A stretch of 41,240 bases of DNA from Streptomyces sp. WM6386 (GTDB taxonomy: Bacteria; Actinomycetota; Actinomycetes; Streptomycetales; Streptomycetaceae): positions 1 to 41,240 of the forward strand of contig NZ_JXTE01000073.1 in assembly GCF_000972385.1 (NCBI RefSeq), written 5' to 3'. Position numbers and translations under genes: made by a program. The notes beneath the pieces are model-generated. The model was not told the origin of the DNA. It saw nothing but the letters and a program-made list of their open reading frames with translations, and did no database searches. Positions 7,637-16,900 of this stretch are shown here, one piece after another. Each line of letters opens with the position of its first letter. Within the stretch, counting starts at the first letter, position 1.

Positions 7637-8621
7637 CGCCCTCGGGCGCCGCGGAAGCCCGGACCGACTGCCGGGCCAGCTCCGCCAACTCCCGGTCCGT
7701 GAAGCCGTGGTGCTGCCGCGCGATCTCGTACTGGGCGGCCAGCCGCGACCCGAAGAGCAGCGGGTCGTCGGCGCCGAGCGCCATCGGAACCCCCGCCTCG
7801 AACAGTGTGCGCAGCGGCACGTCCTCGGGCTTCTCGTAGACGCCCAGCGCCACGTTGGAGGCCGGGCAGACCTCGCACGTCACGCCCCGGTCGGCGAGCC
7901 GCTTCAGCAGCCGGGGGTCCTCCGCGGCCCGCACCCCGTGCCCGATCCGGTGCGCGTCCAGGTCGTCGAGACAGTCCCGCACGGACGACGGCCCGGTCAG
8001 CTCACCCCCGTGCGGCGCCGACAACAACCCCCCTTCCCGCGCGATGGCGAACGCCCGGTCGAAGTCCCGGGCCATGCCCCGCCGCTCGTCGTTGGACAGC
8101 CCGAACCCGACGACCCCCCGGTCCGCGTACCGCACCGCGAGGCGCGCCAGCGTCCGCGCGTCCAGCGGATGCTTCATCCGGTTCGCGGCCACCAGCACCC
8201 GCATCCCGAGCCCGGTCTCCCGCGAGGTCGTCTCCACCGCGTCGAGGATGACCTCCAGCGCCGGGATCAGACCGCCCAGCCGAGGGGCGTACGACGTCGG
8301 ATCGACCTGGATCTCCAGCCACTGCGAGCCGTCGCGCACATCCTCCTCGGCGGCCTCCCGCACCAGCCGCTGGATGTCCTCGGGCCGCCTGAGGCACGAC
8401 CGCGCGGCGTCGTACAGCCGCTGGAACCGGAACCAGCCCCGCTCGTCCGTGGCCCGCAGCCTCGGCGGCTCACCGCTGGTCAGCGCCTCGGTCAGCGCGT
8501 CAGGCAGTCGTACGCCGTACTTGTCGGCCAGCTCCAGCACGGTGGTGGGCCGCATCGACCCGGTGAAGTGCAGGTGCAGATGGGCTTTCGGCAGCTCAGA
8601 GACATCACGTACACGCTCCAT
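7581..8621 (-). CDS. add: Adenosine deaminase
   Basis: 346 aa from ATG 8621, with AGGATCCTGGA upstream; longer starts are rejected because they would read through the upstream hairpin. It deaminates adenosine or deoxyadenosine to inosine in purine salvage, with one catalytic zinc. Visible are the N-terminal HLHLHFTGS (HxH zinc ligands), APHGGELTGP (equivalent of the HAGE motif), DAHRIGHGVRA, CEVCPASNVALG and LGADDPLLFGS (DDP: zinc and catalytic Asp). TGS replaces the more usual LDG after HxH, so a related nucleoside such as a modified adenosine cannot be excluded. Family assignment is strong. Confidence 0.92.
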   Translation of the reverse strand: MERVRDVSELPKAHLHLHFTGSMRPTTVLELADKYGVRLPDALTEALTSGEPPRLRATDERGWFRFQRLYDAARSCLRRPEDIQRLVREAAEEDVRDGSQWLEIQVDPTSYAPRLGGLIPALEVILDAVETTSRETGLGMRVLVAANRMKHPLDARTLARLAVRYADRGVVGFGLSNDERRGMARDFDRAFAIAREGGLLSAPHGGELTGPSSVRDCLDDLDAHRIGHGVRAAEDPRLLKRLADRGVTCEVCPASNVALGVYEKPEDVPLRTLFEAGVPMALGADDPLLFGSRLAAQYEIARQHHGFTDRELAELARQSVRASAAPEGVKARMLAGVDEWLARPAA

Positions 8622-8695
8622 TCCAGGATCCTGCCGTACGTCCCTGCCGTCCCGGTAGCGCTTTCCCCGAACGTGGTCTTGCTCGCACAAACGAA

Positions 8696-8735
8696 GGAGG
8701 CCATCACCTACCGGCATCGGTAGGTGATGGCCTCC
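8696..8735 (-). terminator. Perfect 18-bp hairpin between aspC and add
   Basis: Arms 8696-8713 and 8718-8735 pair over 18 bp without mismatch around loop GCAT. There is no T-run on either side. It lies 14 nt past the aminotransferase stop, so it probably terminates or protects that transcript and insulates add. Confidence 0.75.
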
Positions 8736-8748
8736 TCGAAGGCGGACG

Positions 8749-9975
8749 TCAGTCCCGCGCCTCCGCCAGCAGCTTCTGGATCCGCGAGACACCCTCGACG
8801 AGATCCTCGTCGCCCAGGGCGTACGACAGCCGCAGATAGCCCGGCGTACCGAACGCCTCACCCGGCACGACCGCGACCTCGGACTCCTCCAGGATCAGCG
8901 CGGCCAGCTCGACCGTGTCCTGCGGGCGCTTGCCGCGGATCTCCTTGCCGAGCAGACCCTTGACCGACGGGTAGGCGTAGAAGGCGCCCTCGGGCTCCGG
9001 GCAGAGCACGCCGTCGATCTCGTTGAGCATCCGCACGATCGTCTTGCGACGGCGGTCGAAGGCCTCCTTCATCTCCTCGACGGCCGACAGGTCGCCGGAG
9101 ACCGCGGCGAGGGCCGCCACCTGGGCGACGTTGGAGACGTTGGACGTGGCATGCGACTGGAGGTTCGTCGCGGCCTTGACCACGTCCTTCGGGCCGATGA
9201 CCCAGCCCACGCGCCAGCCGGTCATCGCGTACGTCTTCGCGACACCGTTGACCACGATCGTCTTGTCGGCCAGCTCCGGCACGACCACCGGCAGGGAGTG
9301 GAACTCCGCGTCGCCGTAGACCAGGTGCTCGTAGATCTCGTCGGTCAGGACCCACAGGCCCTTCTCGGCGGCCCAGCGGCCGATCTCCTCGACCTGCGCG
9401 CGGGTGTAGACGGCGCCGGTCGGGTTGGAGGGGGAGACGAAGAGCAGGACCTTCGTGTTCTCCGTACGGGCCGCCTCCAGCTGCTCCACGGTGACGCGGT
9501 AGCCGGTGGTCTCGTCCGCGACGACGTCGACCGGGACACCGCCCGCGAGGCGGATCGACTCCGGATACGTCGTCCAGTACGGGGCCGGGACGATGACCTC
9601 GTCGCCCGGGTCGAGGATCGCGGCGAAGGCCTCGTAGATGGCCTGCTTGCCGCCGTTGGTCACCAGGACCTGGGAGGCGTCGACCTCGTAGCCGGAGTCG
9701 CGCAGCGTCTTCGCGGCGATCGCGGCCTTCAGCTCGGGCAGGCCGCCGGCCGGCGTGTAGCGGTGGTACTTCGGGTTCGAGCAGGCCTCGATGGCGGCCT
9801 GGACGATGTAGTCCGGGGTCGGGAAGTCGGGCTCACCGGCGCCGAAGCCGATCACCGGACGCCCGGCGGCCTTGAGGGCCTTGGCCTTGGCGTCCACGGC
9901 GAGGGTGGCGGACTCGGAGATCGCGCCGACTCGGGCGGAGACCCGGCGCGCGGTGGGAGGGGTTGCAGCGCTCAT
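8749..9975 (-). CDS. aspC: Class I PLP aminotransferase (aspartate aminotransferase)
   Basis: 408 aa from ATG 9975 ([13 protein letters not shown]...); ATG 9984, three codons upstream, is equally possible. It should transfer the amino group between aspartate and 2-oxoglutarate using pyridoxal phosphate. Characteristic segments: [41 protein letters not shown] (Asn contacting PLP), [12 protein letters not shown] (Asp and Tyr to PLP), [16 protein letters not shown] (Schiff-base Lys) and a C-terminal YLRLSYA with the carboxylate-binding Arg. Position next to the secE-nusG region is the usual streptomycete one. Subgroup Ib aspartate/prephenate transaminases look alike, so exact specificity is inferred. 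Confidence 0.88.
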   Translation of the reverse strand: MSAATPPTARRVSARVGAISESATLAVDAKAKALKAAGRPVIGFGAGEPDFPTPDYIVQAAIEACSNPKYHRYTPAGGLPELKAAIAAKTLRDSGYEVDASQVLVTNGGKQAIYEAFAAILDPGDEVIVPAPYWTTYPESIRLAGGVPVDVVADETTGYRVTVEQLEAARTENTKVLLFVSPSNPTGAVYTRAQVEEIGRWAAEKGLWVLTDEIYEHLVYGDAEFHSLPVVVPELADKTIVVNGVAKTYAMTGWRVGWVIGPKDVVKAATNLQSHATSNVSNVAQVAALAAVSGDLSAVEEMKEAFDRRRKTIVRMLNEIDGVLCPEPEGAFYAYPSVKGLLGKEIRGKRPQDTVELAALILEESEVAVVPGEAFGTPGYLRLSYALGDEDLVEGVSRIQKLLAEARD

Positions 9976-10132
9976 GGGGCCCATCGTTCCAGACCGGAAA
10001 CGCCAGTGGCACACGGGTTTCACAGACTGAACACGCACTGAACAACCGTCCGGATTCGCGCGGTGGCCTGGGTGATCTTCGGCCGCCGTGCTGACGATCT
10101 TCCGTCGCCAAAGCCCCTACGGGCGCTTTCTG

Positions 10133-10162
10133 TTCGACGGGGGCCTTCGGAACACGTACACT
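10133..10162 (+). promoter_or_regulatory. Possible promoter for tRNA-Trp/secE
   Basis: TTCGAC (10133-10138), 18-nt spacer, TACACT (10157-10162). A second -10-like TACGTT at 10229-10234 lies nearer the tRNA and could be the main one. Confidence 0.35.
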
Positions 10163-10249
10163 CTCACCTCGTTGGCCTCACAACGGCCGCACTCATCCGG
10201 TGCACACCGAGCACCCGGGCGGATGCGGTACGTTTGGGGAGAACCACAA

Positions 10250-10322
10250 AGGGTCGTAGCTCAATTGGTAGAGCACCGGTCTCCAAAACCGGCGGTTGGG
10301 GGTTCAAGTCCCTCCGGCCCTG
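10250..10322 (+). tRNA. tRNA-Trp (anticodon CCA)
   Basis: 73-nt cloverleaf. Acceptor AGGGTCG (10250-10256) pairs with CGGCCCT (10315-10321) with one T-G, discriminator G10322. Anticodon stem CCGGT/ACCGG closes loop CTCCAAA, anticodon CCA. No encoded CCA tail. tRNA-Trp directly before secE is a conserved bacterial arrangement. Confidence 0.97.
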
Positions 10323-10428
10323 CTACACACACCGCCAGGATGTGTACGCATGTACGTACAGGTAATGCACCGCCGTGCGGCTCAGACCGGGCGCGGCACG
10401 GCCACGACCCGGGAACAGGTGAGGACGA

Positions 10429-10713
10429 ATGGCGGACGCCGTGGGCTCCATCGACACGCCTGATGCCCAGGATGAGGCGTCAGAGTCGAAGAAGACCCGC
10501 AAGGGCGGTAAGCGTGCCAAGAAGGGCCCGCTGAAGCGTCTTGCCCTCTTCTACCGGCAGATCGTCGCGGAGCTTCGCAAGGTCGTCTGGCCTTCGCGGA
10601 GCCAGCTGACCACCTATACGACCGTGGTGATCGTCTTCGTGATCGTCATGATCGGCCTGGTCACCGTGATTGACTATGGACTCGACCACGCCGCCAAGTA
10701 CGTTTTCGGCTGA
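10429..10713 (+). CDS. secE: Preprotein translocase subunit SecE
   Basis: 94 aa from ATG with GGTGAGGACGA upstream. SecE is the essential clamp subunit of the SecYEG channel in the cytoplasmic membrane. The first 35 residues are polar, ending in a Lys/Arg-rich stretch (KKTRKGGKRAKKG). The conserved amphipathic helix and signature ELRKVVWPSRSQL is at about residues 48-60, followed by one membrane span (about 63-86). This is the short single-span form usual outside enterobacteria. It is followed by nusG after 81 nt. Confidence 0.97.
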   Translation: MADAVGSIDTPDAQDEASESKKTRKGGKRAKKGPLKRLALFYRQIVAELRKVVWPSRSQLTTYTTVVIVFVIVMIGLVTVIDYGLDHAAKYVFG

Positions 10714-10794
10714 GCAACGTTGCGAAGGGCGCCGCGGTTACCGGCGCCCCTTTCGCATGTTCCACCCCTATGTATCCAGGAAGAAGCAGCCACC

Positions 10795-11664
10795 GTGTCT
10801 GACCAGAACCTGAACGACGCCATCGAGCCGGACGAGTCCGTGGAAGACGAGCTCGACATCCTCGAGGGCGCGGACGAGGACCTGGACGAGGTCGAGGCTG
10901 CCGACGCCGAGGCGGGCGAGCCCGCCGAGGAAGCCGCTCTCCACGTCGAGGACGAGTCCGACGAAGACGCCGAGGCCGAGTCCGGCGGCGACGTCGAGGC
11001 CGTCGAGGACGAGGAAGAGGACGCCGAGGAGGAGCCGGCCGAGCCGGTCGACCCCGTCGTCGCCCTGCGCGAGGAACTGCGCACCCTCCCCGGCGAGTGG
11101 TACGTCATCCACACCTACGCCGGGTACGAGAACCGCGTGAAGACCAACCTGGAGCAGCGCGCCGTCTCGCTCAACGTCGAGGACTACATCTTCGCGGCCG
11201 AGGTGCCCCAGGAAGAGGTCGTCCAGATCAAGAACGGCGACCGCAAGACGATCCGTCAGAACAAGCTCCCCGGCTACGTGCTGGTGCGCATGGACCTGAC
11301 GAACGAGTCCTGGGGCGTCGTCCGCAACACTCCCGGCGTCACCGGCTTCGTGGGCAACGCCTACGACCCGTACCCGCTGACCCTGGACGAGATCGTCAAG
11401 ATGCTCGCCCCGGAGGCCGAGGAGAAGGCCGCCCGCGAGGCCGCCGAGGCCGAGGGCAAGCCTGCTCCGCAGCGCAAGGTCGAGGTCCAGGTGCTGGACT
11501 TCGAGGTCGGCGACTCGGTCACCGTCACCGACGGCCCGTTCGCCACGCTGCAGGCCACGATCAACGAGATCAACGCCGACTCGAAGAAGGTCAAGGGTCT
11601 CGTCGAGATCTTCGGCCGCGAGACGCCGGTCGAGCTCTCCTTCGACCAGATCCAGAAGAACTAG
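10795..11664 (+). CDS. nusG: Transcription termination/antitermination factor NusG
   Basis: 289 aa from GTG 10795 with AGGAAGAAGCAG upstream; an in-frame extension to 10720 is rejected as intergenic. NusG binds the RNA polymerase clamp and modulates pausing, Rho termination and transcription-translation coupling. Residues 1-85 are an extremely acidic Glu/Asp-rich extension typical of actinobacteria. The NGN domain begins near residue 95 ([20 protein letters not shown]) and includes [11 protein letters not shown] and TPGVTGFVG. The KOW domain is C-terminal ([31 protein letters not shown]). It forms an operon with secE that ends in a terminator. Confidence 0.97.
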   Translation: MSDQNLNDAIEPDESVEDELDILEGADEDLDEVEAADAEAGEPAEEAALHVEDESDEDAEAESGGDVEAVEDEEEDAEEEPAEPVDPVVALREELRTLPGEWYVIHTYAGYENRVKTNLEQRAVSLNVEDYIFAAEVPQEEVVQIKNGDRKTIRQNKLPGYVLVRMDLTNESWGVVRNTPGVTGFVGNAYDPYPLTLDEIVKMLAPEAEEKAAREAAEAEGKPAPQRKVEVQVLDFEVGDSVTVTDGPFATLQATINEINADSKKVKGLVEIFGRETPVELSFDQIQKN

Positions 11665-11690
11665 CTTCGTCTGGAGCACAAGCCTCCGAT

Positions 11691-11735
11691 CAGGTCAGAC
11701 AGGCTTTCGCAGCCGGTCTGACCTGCTCGGTTTTT
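11691..11735 (+). terminator. Rho-independent terminator after nusG
   Basis: 15-bp stem with one mismatch, 11691-11705 with 11711-11725, loop TTCGC, then CTCGG and T5 (11731-11735). It separates secE-nusG from rplK-rplA. Confidence 0.88.
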
Positions 11736-11761
11736 GGCTGCACACAGATACCCGTTATCGT
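11734..11761 (+). promoter_or_regulatory. Probable rplK-rplA promoter
   Basis: TTGGCT (11734-11739), 16-nt spacer, TATCGT (11756-11761). The -35 overlaps the T-run of the nusG terminator. The resulting leader (about 65 nt) contains ATCCGGATCATCCGGACCGGACGG, a structured segment that could hold an L1-type autoregulatory site; this is inference. Confidence 0.5.
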
Positions 11762-11833
11762 TGTGCGGTATGCCTCCATCCGGATCATCCGGACCGGACG
11801 GCTGAAAACTCTCACTAGGACCCGGAGAGAGCA

Positions 11834-12268
11834 ATGCCTCCCAAGAAGAAGAAGGTCACGGGGCTCATCAAGCTCCAGATCAACGCCGGTGCGGCCAACC
11901 CCGCGCCGCCGGTCGGCCCCGCGCTCGGCCAGCACGGCGTCAACATCATGGAGTTCTGCAAGGCCTACAACGCCGCGACCGAGTCGCAGCGTGGCTGGGT
12001 GATCCCGGTGGAGATCACGGTCTACGAGGACCGCTCCTTCACCTTCATCACCAAGACGCCGCCGGCCGCGAAGATGATCCTCAAGGCCGCGGGTGTCGAG
12101 AAGGGCTCTGGCGAGCCGCACAAGACCAAGGTCGCCAAGATCACCGAGGCGCAGGTCCGCGAGATCGCCACGACCAAGCTTCCCGACCTGAACGCCAACG
12201 ACCTGGACGCCGCGTCGAAGATCATCGCCGGCACCGCCCGCTCCATGGGCATCACGGTCGAGGGCTGA
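11834..12268 (+). CDS. rplK: 50S ribosomal protein L11
   Basis: 144 aa from ATG with CCCGGAGAGAGCA upstream. L11 forms the GTPase-associated centre with 23S rRNA and is required for RelA activation and thiopeptide sensitivity. The N-terminal domain has the conserved Pro-rich [20 protein letters not shown]; the C-terminal RNA-binding domain runs from about residue 75 and ends SMGITVEG. Streptomycetes use L11 (RelC) mutations to become ppGpp-deficient; nothing truncated here. First gene of the rplK-rplA pair. Confidence 0.98.
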
Positions 12269-12353
12269 ACCCCAGCCTCGTAGCACCTTCGTAGCACCGT
12301 GGCAGGGCCTGCTCGGCCCCTACCACGACTCCTCAAGACACACAGGAGCAGTA

Positions 12354-13079
12354 GTGAGCAAGCGCAGCAAGTCCCTCCGCGCTGCGGACGCCAAGATCGA
12401 CCGGGAGAAGCTCTACGCCCCGCTCGAGGCCGTCCGTCTCGCCAAGGAGACCTCCACGACCAAGTTCGACGGCACCGTCGAGGTCGCCTTCCGTCTGGGT
12501 GTCGACCCGCGTAAGGCCGACCAGATGGTCCGTGGCACCGTGAACCTTCCGCACGGCACCGGTAAGACCGCCCGGGTCCTGGTCTTCGCGACCGGCGACC
12601 GTGCCGAGGCCGCGCGTGCCGCGGGCGCCGACATCGTCGGCGCCGACGAACTCATCGACGAGGTTTCGAAGGGCCGCCTGGACTTCGACGCCGTCGTCGC
12701 CACCCCGGACCTCATGGGCAAGGTCGGCCGCCTCGGCCGCGTGCTCGGTCCGCGTGGTCTGATGCCGAACCCGAAGACCGGCACCGTCACCCCCGACGTG
12801 ACCAAGGCCGTGACCGAGATCAAGGGCGGCAAGATCGAGTTCCGCGTCGACAAGCACTCGAACCTGCACTTCATCATCGGCAAGACGTCCTTCGACGACG
12901 AGAAGCTGGTGGAGAACTACGGCGCCGCGCTGGAGGAGATCCTCCGTCTGAAGCCGTCCGCCGCCAAGGGCCGTTACATCAAGAAGGCCGCGGTCTCCAC
13001 CACCATTGGTCCCGGCATCCCCGTCGACCCGAACCGCACCCGCAACCTCCTCGTCGAGGAGGACCCGGCCGCCGTCTGA
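12354..13079 (+). CDS. rplA: 50S ribosomal protein L1
   Basis: 241 aa from GTG (CACAGGAGCAGTA upstream). L1 binds the mobile L1 stalk of 23S rRNA and, in many bacteria, represses its own mRNA. The signature [19 protein letters not shown] is present at about residues 126-144, preceded by [18 protein letters not shown]. Length is normal for the family. It follows rplK by 85 nt and is terminated by a strong hairpin, so the L11-L1 operon is closed here rather than continuing into rplJ as in E. coli. Confidence 0.98.
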   Translation: MSKRSKSLRAADAKIDREKLYAPLEAVRLAKETSTTKFDGTVEVAFRLGVDPRKADQMVRGTVNLPHGTGKTARVLVFATGDRAEAARAAGADIVGADELIDEVSKGRLDFDAVVATPDLMGKVGRLGRVLGPRGLMPNPKTGTVTPDVTKAVTEIKGGKIEFRVDKHSNLHFIIGKTSFDDEKLVENYGAALEEILRLKPSAAKGRYIKKAAVSTTIGPGIPVDPNRTRNLLVEEDPAAV

Positions 13080-13117
13080 TCCTTACGGCAGTCGCGTCGC
13101 GATACGCGTTCTTGACG

Positions 13118-13150
13118 CGGGCCCCGCAACCTTTCGAGGTGCGGGGCCCG
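13118..13150 (+). terminator. Terminator after rplA
   Basis: CGGGCCCCGC (13118-13127) / GCGGGGCCCG (13141-13150), extended by ACCT-TTCG-AGGT with one bulged A. Followed by TCTCATTTCC. Confidence 0.85.
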
Positions 13151-13223
13151 TCTCATTTCCCGGTACGTGTGTCAGTGCTCCGCGCTAACGTGCGGATACA
13201 GCAACCGCATTGGGGTGGGACGA

Positions 13224-14141
13224 ATGAAGAGCACGACCATGCGCCGGACGGCTCTGGCGATCGCGACAGCGACCGCGCTGACCGGCCTGGCTGCCTGTAC
13301 GTCCTCGGGTGACTCGGGAGGCTCCGGCAAGGACGACAAGGCGTCCGGCAAGGACACGAGCAACCTCAGCCCCGTAGCGGCCCTACGCTCCGCCGAGAAG
13401 TCCACCGACGCCGCCGACTCCGCCAAGGTCGAGTCCACGACCACCATGGGCACGATGATGTCCATGAACGCCGACGGAGCCCTCGGCTGGGGTGACGGCA
13501 TCACCGGCACCATGACCATCGAGTACACCGGCGGCACCATGGCCGACACCATGCGCCAGCTGGGCACCACGTCGATGGAGGCCCGCTATCTGCCCGACGC
13601 CTACTACGCGAGGATGGGCGACAAGTTCGCCGAGCAGGCCGGCGGCAAGCACTGGATCCGGTACGACTACGACGACCTCGCGGACCTCGGCGGCGGCTCC
13701 GGTGCCTACCTCAGGGACCAGATGCAGAACACCACGCCCAACCAGTCGGTGAAGCTGCTGCTGGCCTCGGGGGACGTGAAGAAGGTCGGCGCGGAGAAGG
13801 TCCGCGGCCAGGAGACCACGCACTACTCGGGCACCGTCGACGTCGCCGACCTCGCAGGCAAGAACTCCAGCCTCAGCGCGAGCCAGCTCGCCGACCTCAA
13901 GAAGCAGCTCGAACAGGCGGGCGTGACCACGCAGCAGGTCGACATCTGGGTCGACGACCAGGATCTGCTGGTCAAGAAGGTCGAGAAGGGCAAGATGGCC
14001 ACCGGGGACCTGACCCAGACCGCCTACTACAGCGACTACGGCGTGAAGATCTCCGCCGAGGCGCCCGCGGCCGGCGACACCCAGGACTTCAAGGAGCTGC
14101 TGGAGAAGCAGGGCGGTACCGTCGCCGGCACCACGTCCTGA
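13224..14141 (+). CDS. Putative lipoprotein (LppX/LprAFG-like), paralogue 1
   Basis: 305 aa from ATG 13224, with GGGTGGGACGA just upstream; an upstream extension lacks a signal and is rejected. A signal peptide MKSTTMRRTALAIATATALT leads to lipobox LAAC with acylated C25, followed by a Ser/Gly/Lys/Asp linker (26-50). The mature part has a Met-rich beta stretch and ends with KVGAEKVRGQETTHYSGTVD and VDIWVDDQDLLVKKVEKG, a pattern shared with the next gene and with the LolA/LppX-fold lipoproteins that carry lipids across the envelope. The family level is inferred from pattern; function is unknown. It stands between rplA and rplJ, where streptomycetes usually carry lipoprotein genes. Confidence 0.85.
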   Translation: MKSTTMRRTALAIATATALTGLAACTSSGDSGGSGKDDKASGKDTSNLSPVAALRSAEKSTDAADSAKVESTTTMGTMMSMNADGALGWGDGITGTMTIEYTGGTMADTMRQLGTTSMEARYLPDAYYARMGDKFAEQAGGKHWIRYDYDDLADLGGGSGAYLRDQMQNTTPNQSVKLLLASGDVKKVGAEKVRGQETTHYSGTVDVADLAGKNSSLSASQLADLKKQLEQAGVTTQQVDIWVDDQDLLVKKVEKGKMATGDLTQTAYYSDYGVKISAEAPAAGDTQDFKELLEKQGGTVAGTTS

Positions 14142-14234
14142 CAGGGGCTGGAAACCTGGGGGACGGGGGTGTCCCACGGGGGATATGGTCCTGGTCGAAC
14201 TTTCCACAGACATCACTCGGTCCAGGGGGGACTC

Positions 14235-15176
14235 ATGAGCATGTCCATACGCGGCTCGGTACGCCGTAGAGGCGCGGGGGCCGTCGCGGCGGCCATGCTG
14301 CTGACGGGTGCCGTGGCCTGCGGCGGCGGGGGAGAGAAGAACGACGCCACGGGCACGGGAGCGAAGACGGGCAAGAAACGTTCCGTCACGCAGGTCATCA
14401 CCGCGGCGTACAAGAAGACGGCCGAGGCCAAGTCCGCCCGGGTCAACATGACCATGTCGGTGCCGGGCGCGGACGGCGGCGAGATGACCATGAGCGGGAT
14501 CATGGGCTGGGACCCGACCCTCATGGACATGACGATGAAGGGCTCCGCTCTCGCCGCGGACGCGGACATGCCCAAGAACGCCCGCATCATCTGGCAGAAC
14601 GACGTCGTGTACGTCGACGCGGGCGCTGCCGCCGCCAAGGAGATGGACGGCAAGCGCTGGATGAAGCTCGACCTCGGGGCCATGGCCGAGGAGGCCGAGA
14701 AGTCCGGGGACGACGAGCTCACCAAGGAGCTGACCGGCGGCCTGGAGGACATGAACCAGGACCCCGCCCAGCAGCTGGCGATGCTCCTCGACTCGCCCAA
14801 CCTCAAGCACGTGGGCAGCGAGAAGATCGACGGGGCCGACACCGAGCACTACAAGGGGACCCTCACGGTCGAGGAGATGATGGCGACCAACAAGTCGCTG
14901 GACGTCCTGGAGCCCAAGGAGCGCAAGGAGCTCCTGGCCGGCATGAAGAAGGCCGGCATCAAGGGCTACGACACCGAGGTCTGGGTCAACGAGGACGACC
15001 TCCCGGTCCGCATGGACGTCGGCATCAGCAGCCCGCAGGGCACCGTCGAGATGAGCATGAAGCTCTCCGACTACGGTGCGAAGGCCGAGGTCGAGGTGCC
15101 GCCGGCCAACGAGACCTTCGACCTGATGGAGATGTTCAAGGAGCTCGCGGGGAGCGGCGATCTCGGCGGGAGCTGA
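14235..15176 (+). CDS. Putative lipoprotein (LppX/LprAFG-like), paralogue 2
   Basis: 313 aa from ATG 14235 with CCAGGGGGGACTC upstream. The signal sequence has an Arg cluster (RRR at 10-12) and a lipobox GAVAC (C29), then a Gly/Lys linker. The mature domain is Met-rich (MTMSV, EMTMSGIMGWD, MDMTMKG) and aligns with its upstream neighbour through KHVGSEKIDGADTEHYKGTL, TEVWVNEDDLPVRMD and KLSDYGAKAEVEVP. The two genes are thus a tandem duplication. Exported and membrane-anchored; a lipid or ligand carrier fold is likely, exact role unknown. Confidence 0.85.
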   Translation: MSMSIRGSVRRRGAGAVAAAMLLTGAVACGGGGEKNDATGTGAKTGKKRSVTQVITAAYKKTAEAKSARVNMTMSVPGADGGEMTMSGIMGWDPTLMDMTMKGSALAADADMPKNARIIWQNDVVYVDAGAAAAKEMDGKRWMKLDLGAMAEEAEKSGDDELTKELTGGLEDMNQDPAQQLAMLLDSPNLKHVGSEKIDGADTEHYKGTLTVEEMMATNKSLDVLEPKERKELLAGMKKAGIKGYDTEVWVNEDDLPVRMDVGISSPQGTVEMSMKLSDYGAKAEVEVPPANETFDLMEMFKELAGSGDLGGS

Positions 15177-15193
15177 GCACCGTAGGACCCGAT

Positions 15194-15223
15194 TTGCCTG
15201 ACGACGACGGGGTCACGTACTCT
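15194..15223 (+). promoter_or_regulatory. rplJ-rplL promoter
   Basis: TTGCCT (15194-15199), 18-nt spacer, TACTCT (15218-15223). The predicted start at about 15230 gives a roughly 230-nt leader. Confidence 0.65.
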
Positions 15224-15229
15224 CCTACA

Positions 15230-15462
15230 GAAGCCAAAGACCGCTGGTCGTTGCCGTGCTCTCGCAAGAGGGTTCGGTGGCCGAAGGATCCGCTGAAAAT
15301 CGCGGACGACCCGCGCAGGTGACCGTGGATGTGCTCCCGGAGTTCGCTGCTCGACAGCGTGCGAGTGCCGGTCGAGCTACGCCCCGTGCGCCTGCGCCGG
15401 GGCGTTTCGTTTTCTGTAGCCCCTTCTGAGCGGTCCTCATCACCCGGAAGGAGGCCACGCTT
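15230..15462 (+). promoter_or_regulatory. L10 (rplJ) mRNA leader with attenuator-like hairpin
   Basis: A long untranslated leader precedes rplJ. Its position, length and several G/C-rich paired segments fit the ribosomal-protein L10 leader class, in which the L10-L7/L12 complex binds its own mRNA and blocks expression. Near its end GCCCCG (15381-15386) pairs with CGGGGC (15398-15403), followed by GTTTCGTTTT, which looks like an intrinsic attenuator. The ribosome site CGGAAGGAGG lies just before the ATG. Assignment to the class is by position and form; the consensus was not tested. Confidence 0.65.
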
Positions 15463-15993
15463 ATGGCAAGGCCCGACAAGGCTGCCGCGGTAGCCGAGCT
15501 CGCGGACCAGTTCCGTAGCTCGAACGCCGCTGTGCTGACCGAGTACCGGGGTCTCACCGTGGCGCAGCTCAAGACGCTGCGTCGTTCGCTCGGTGACGAC
15601 GCCCAGTACGCCGTGGTGAAGAACACGCTGACCAAGATCGCGGCCAACGAGGCCGGGATCTCCTCGCTCGACGACCTGTTCAACGGTCCGACGGCGGTTG
15701 CCTTCATCTCCGGTGACCCGGTGACGTCGGCGAAGGGTCTTCGTGACTTCGCCAAGGACAACCCGAACCTCATCATCAAGGGCGGTGTCCTTGACGGTAA
15801 GGCGCTGTCCGCCGATGAGATCAAGAAGCTCGCGGACCTCGAGTCCCGCGAGGTTCTGCTCAGCAAGCTGGCTGGTGCGTTCAAGGGCAAGCAGTCCCAG
15901 GCTGCCTCGCTCTTCCAGGCGCTCCCCTCGAAGTTCGTCCGCACCGCGGAGGCGCTTCGTGCCAAGAAGGCCGAGCAGGGCGGTGCCGAGTAA
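15463..15993 (+). CDS. rplJ: 50S ribosomal protein L10
   Basis: 176 aa from ATG with GGAAGGAGG. L10 anchors the L7/L12 dimers to the ribosomal stalk base. Conserved start [19 protein letters not shown], then [32 protein letters not shown] and GPTAVAF; the C-terminal helix (about residues 130-170) is the L7/L12-binding arm. It forms an operon with rplL, 112 nt downstream, under an autoregulatory leader. Normal length for actinobacteria. Confidence 0.98.
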   Translation: MARPDKAAAVAELADQFRSSNAAVLTEYRGLTVAQLKTLRRSLGDDAQYAVVKNTLTKIAANEAGISSLDDLFNGPTAVAFISGDPVTSAKGLRDFAKDNPNLIIKGGVLDGKALSADEIKKLADLESREVLLSKLAGAFKGKQSQAASLFQALPSKFVRTAEALRAKKAEQGGAE

Positions 15994-16105
15994 TTCGGCT
16001 CGCGCATTGACCGCCGCCTGAGAGGCGACGGTCGCAGCGGGCCGAACGTACGCCCGCCTCACATGTACATCCGGCACCAGCCGAATTAGTGGAAGGATCG
16101 CCCAC

Positions 16106-16489
16106 ATGGCGACGAAGCTGTCCCAGGAAGAGCTGCTCGAGCAGTTCGAGTCCCTCACCCTCATCGAGCTCTCCGAGTTCGTGAAGGCGTTCGAGGAGAA
16201 GTTCGACGTCACCGCCGCCGCCGCGGTCGCCGCTGCCCCGGTCGGCCCCACCGCCGTTGCCGACGCCCCGGAGGAGCAGGACGAGTTCGACGTCATCCTC
16301 ACGGGTGCCGGCGAGAAGAAGATCCAGGTCATCAAGGTCGTGCGTGAGCTGACCTCGCTGGGTCTCAAGGAGGCCAAGGACCTCGTGGACGGCGCCCCGA
16401 AGCCCGTCGTCGAGAAGGTCGCCAAGGAGGCCGCTGAGAAGGCCGCCGAGGCGCTCAAGGGCGCCGGCGCGTCCGTCGAGGTCAAGTAA
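16106..16489 (+). CDS. rplL: 50S ribosomal protein L7/L12
   Basis: 127 aa from ATG with GTGGAAGGATCG upstream. This is the flexible stalk protein that recruits translational GTPases. The N-terminal dimerisation helix ([21 protein letters not shown]) is followed by an Ala/Val/Pro-rich hinge (about residues 38-58). The C-terminal domain has [22 protein letters not shown] and the factor-binding [14 protein letters not shown]. Followed by a strong hairpin, so rpoBC depends largely on its own promoter. Confidence 0.98.
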   Translation: MATKLSQEELLEQFESLTLIELSEFVKAFEEKFDVTAAAAVAAAPVGPTAVADAPEEQDEFDVILTGAGEKKIQVIKVVRELTSLGLKEAKDLVDGAPKPVVEKVAKEAAEKAAEALKGAGASVEVK

Positions 16490-16557
16490 CACCTCACGGG
16501 TCCGCACGGACTCGCGCGAGCCACGGGCCTCGTAAGAGGGCTGTAACGCTGACGCAC

Positions 16558-16593
16558 CGAAGAGCGATCATCCATCCGGGTGGTCGCTCTTCG
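16558..16593 (+). terminator. Terminator after rplL
   Basis: 16-bp stem, 16558-16573 with 16578-16593, two T-G wobbles, loop ATCC. Confidence 0.8.
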
Positions 16594-16900
16594 GCGTTCC
16601 CGGGGGCGTCGTGGCGGCTGCCTTGCGACCGTGGTCGTGGGGAGTATGGTGATCTTCGCCGTGCCCCTTGAGCGCCCCTGGTGGCAGGCCGGAGGCAGAC
16701 CGCAAGTGACGAGCGCAGCACCCCGGTTTGGGCAAGACAGGTCTTGACGAACCGCACGCAGCGCGCAATTCTCAGGACGCGTCGCCAGAACGGTCCGAAT
16801 CCGAGGCATGGATCGGCGACGAAGAGGGCAGTATCAACGTGCGTTGAGGGCGAGCGTGCCGAAGGCGTTGAGGACAACGAGGGTCACAGAAAATCGGGGC

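Noticed and set aside
10768..11679. Antisense frame over nusG rich in Leu/Val/Asp
   Set aside because: Mirror of the Glu/Asp-rich NusG extension, not a gene.
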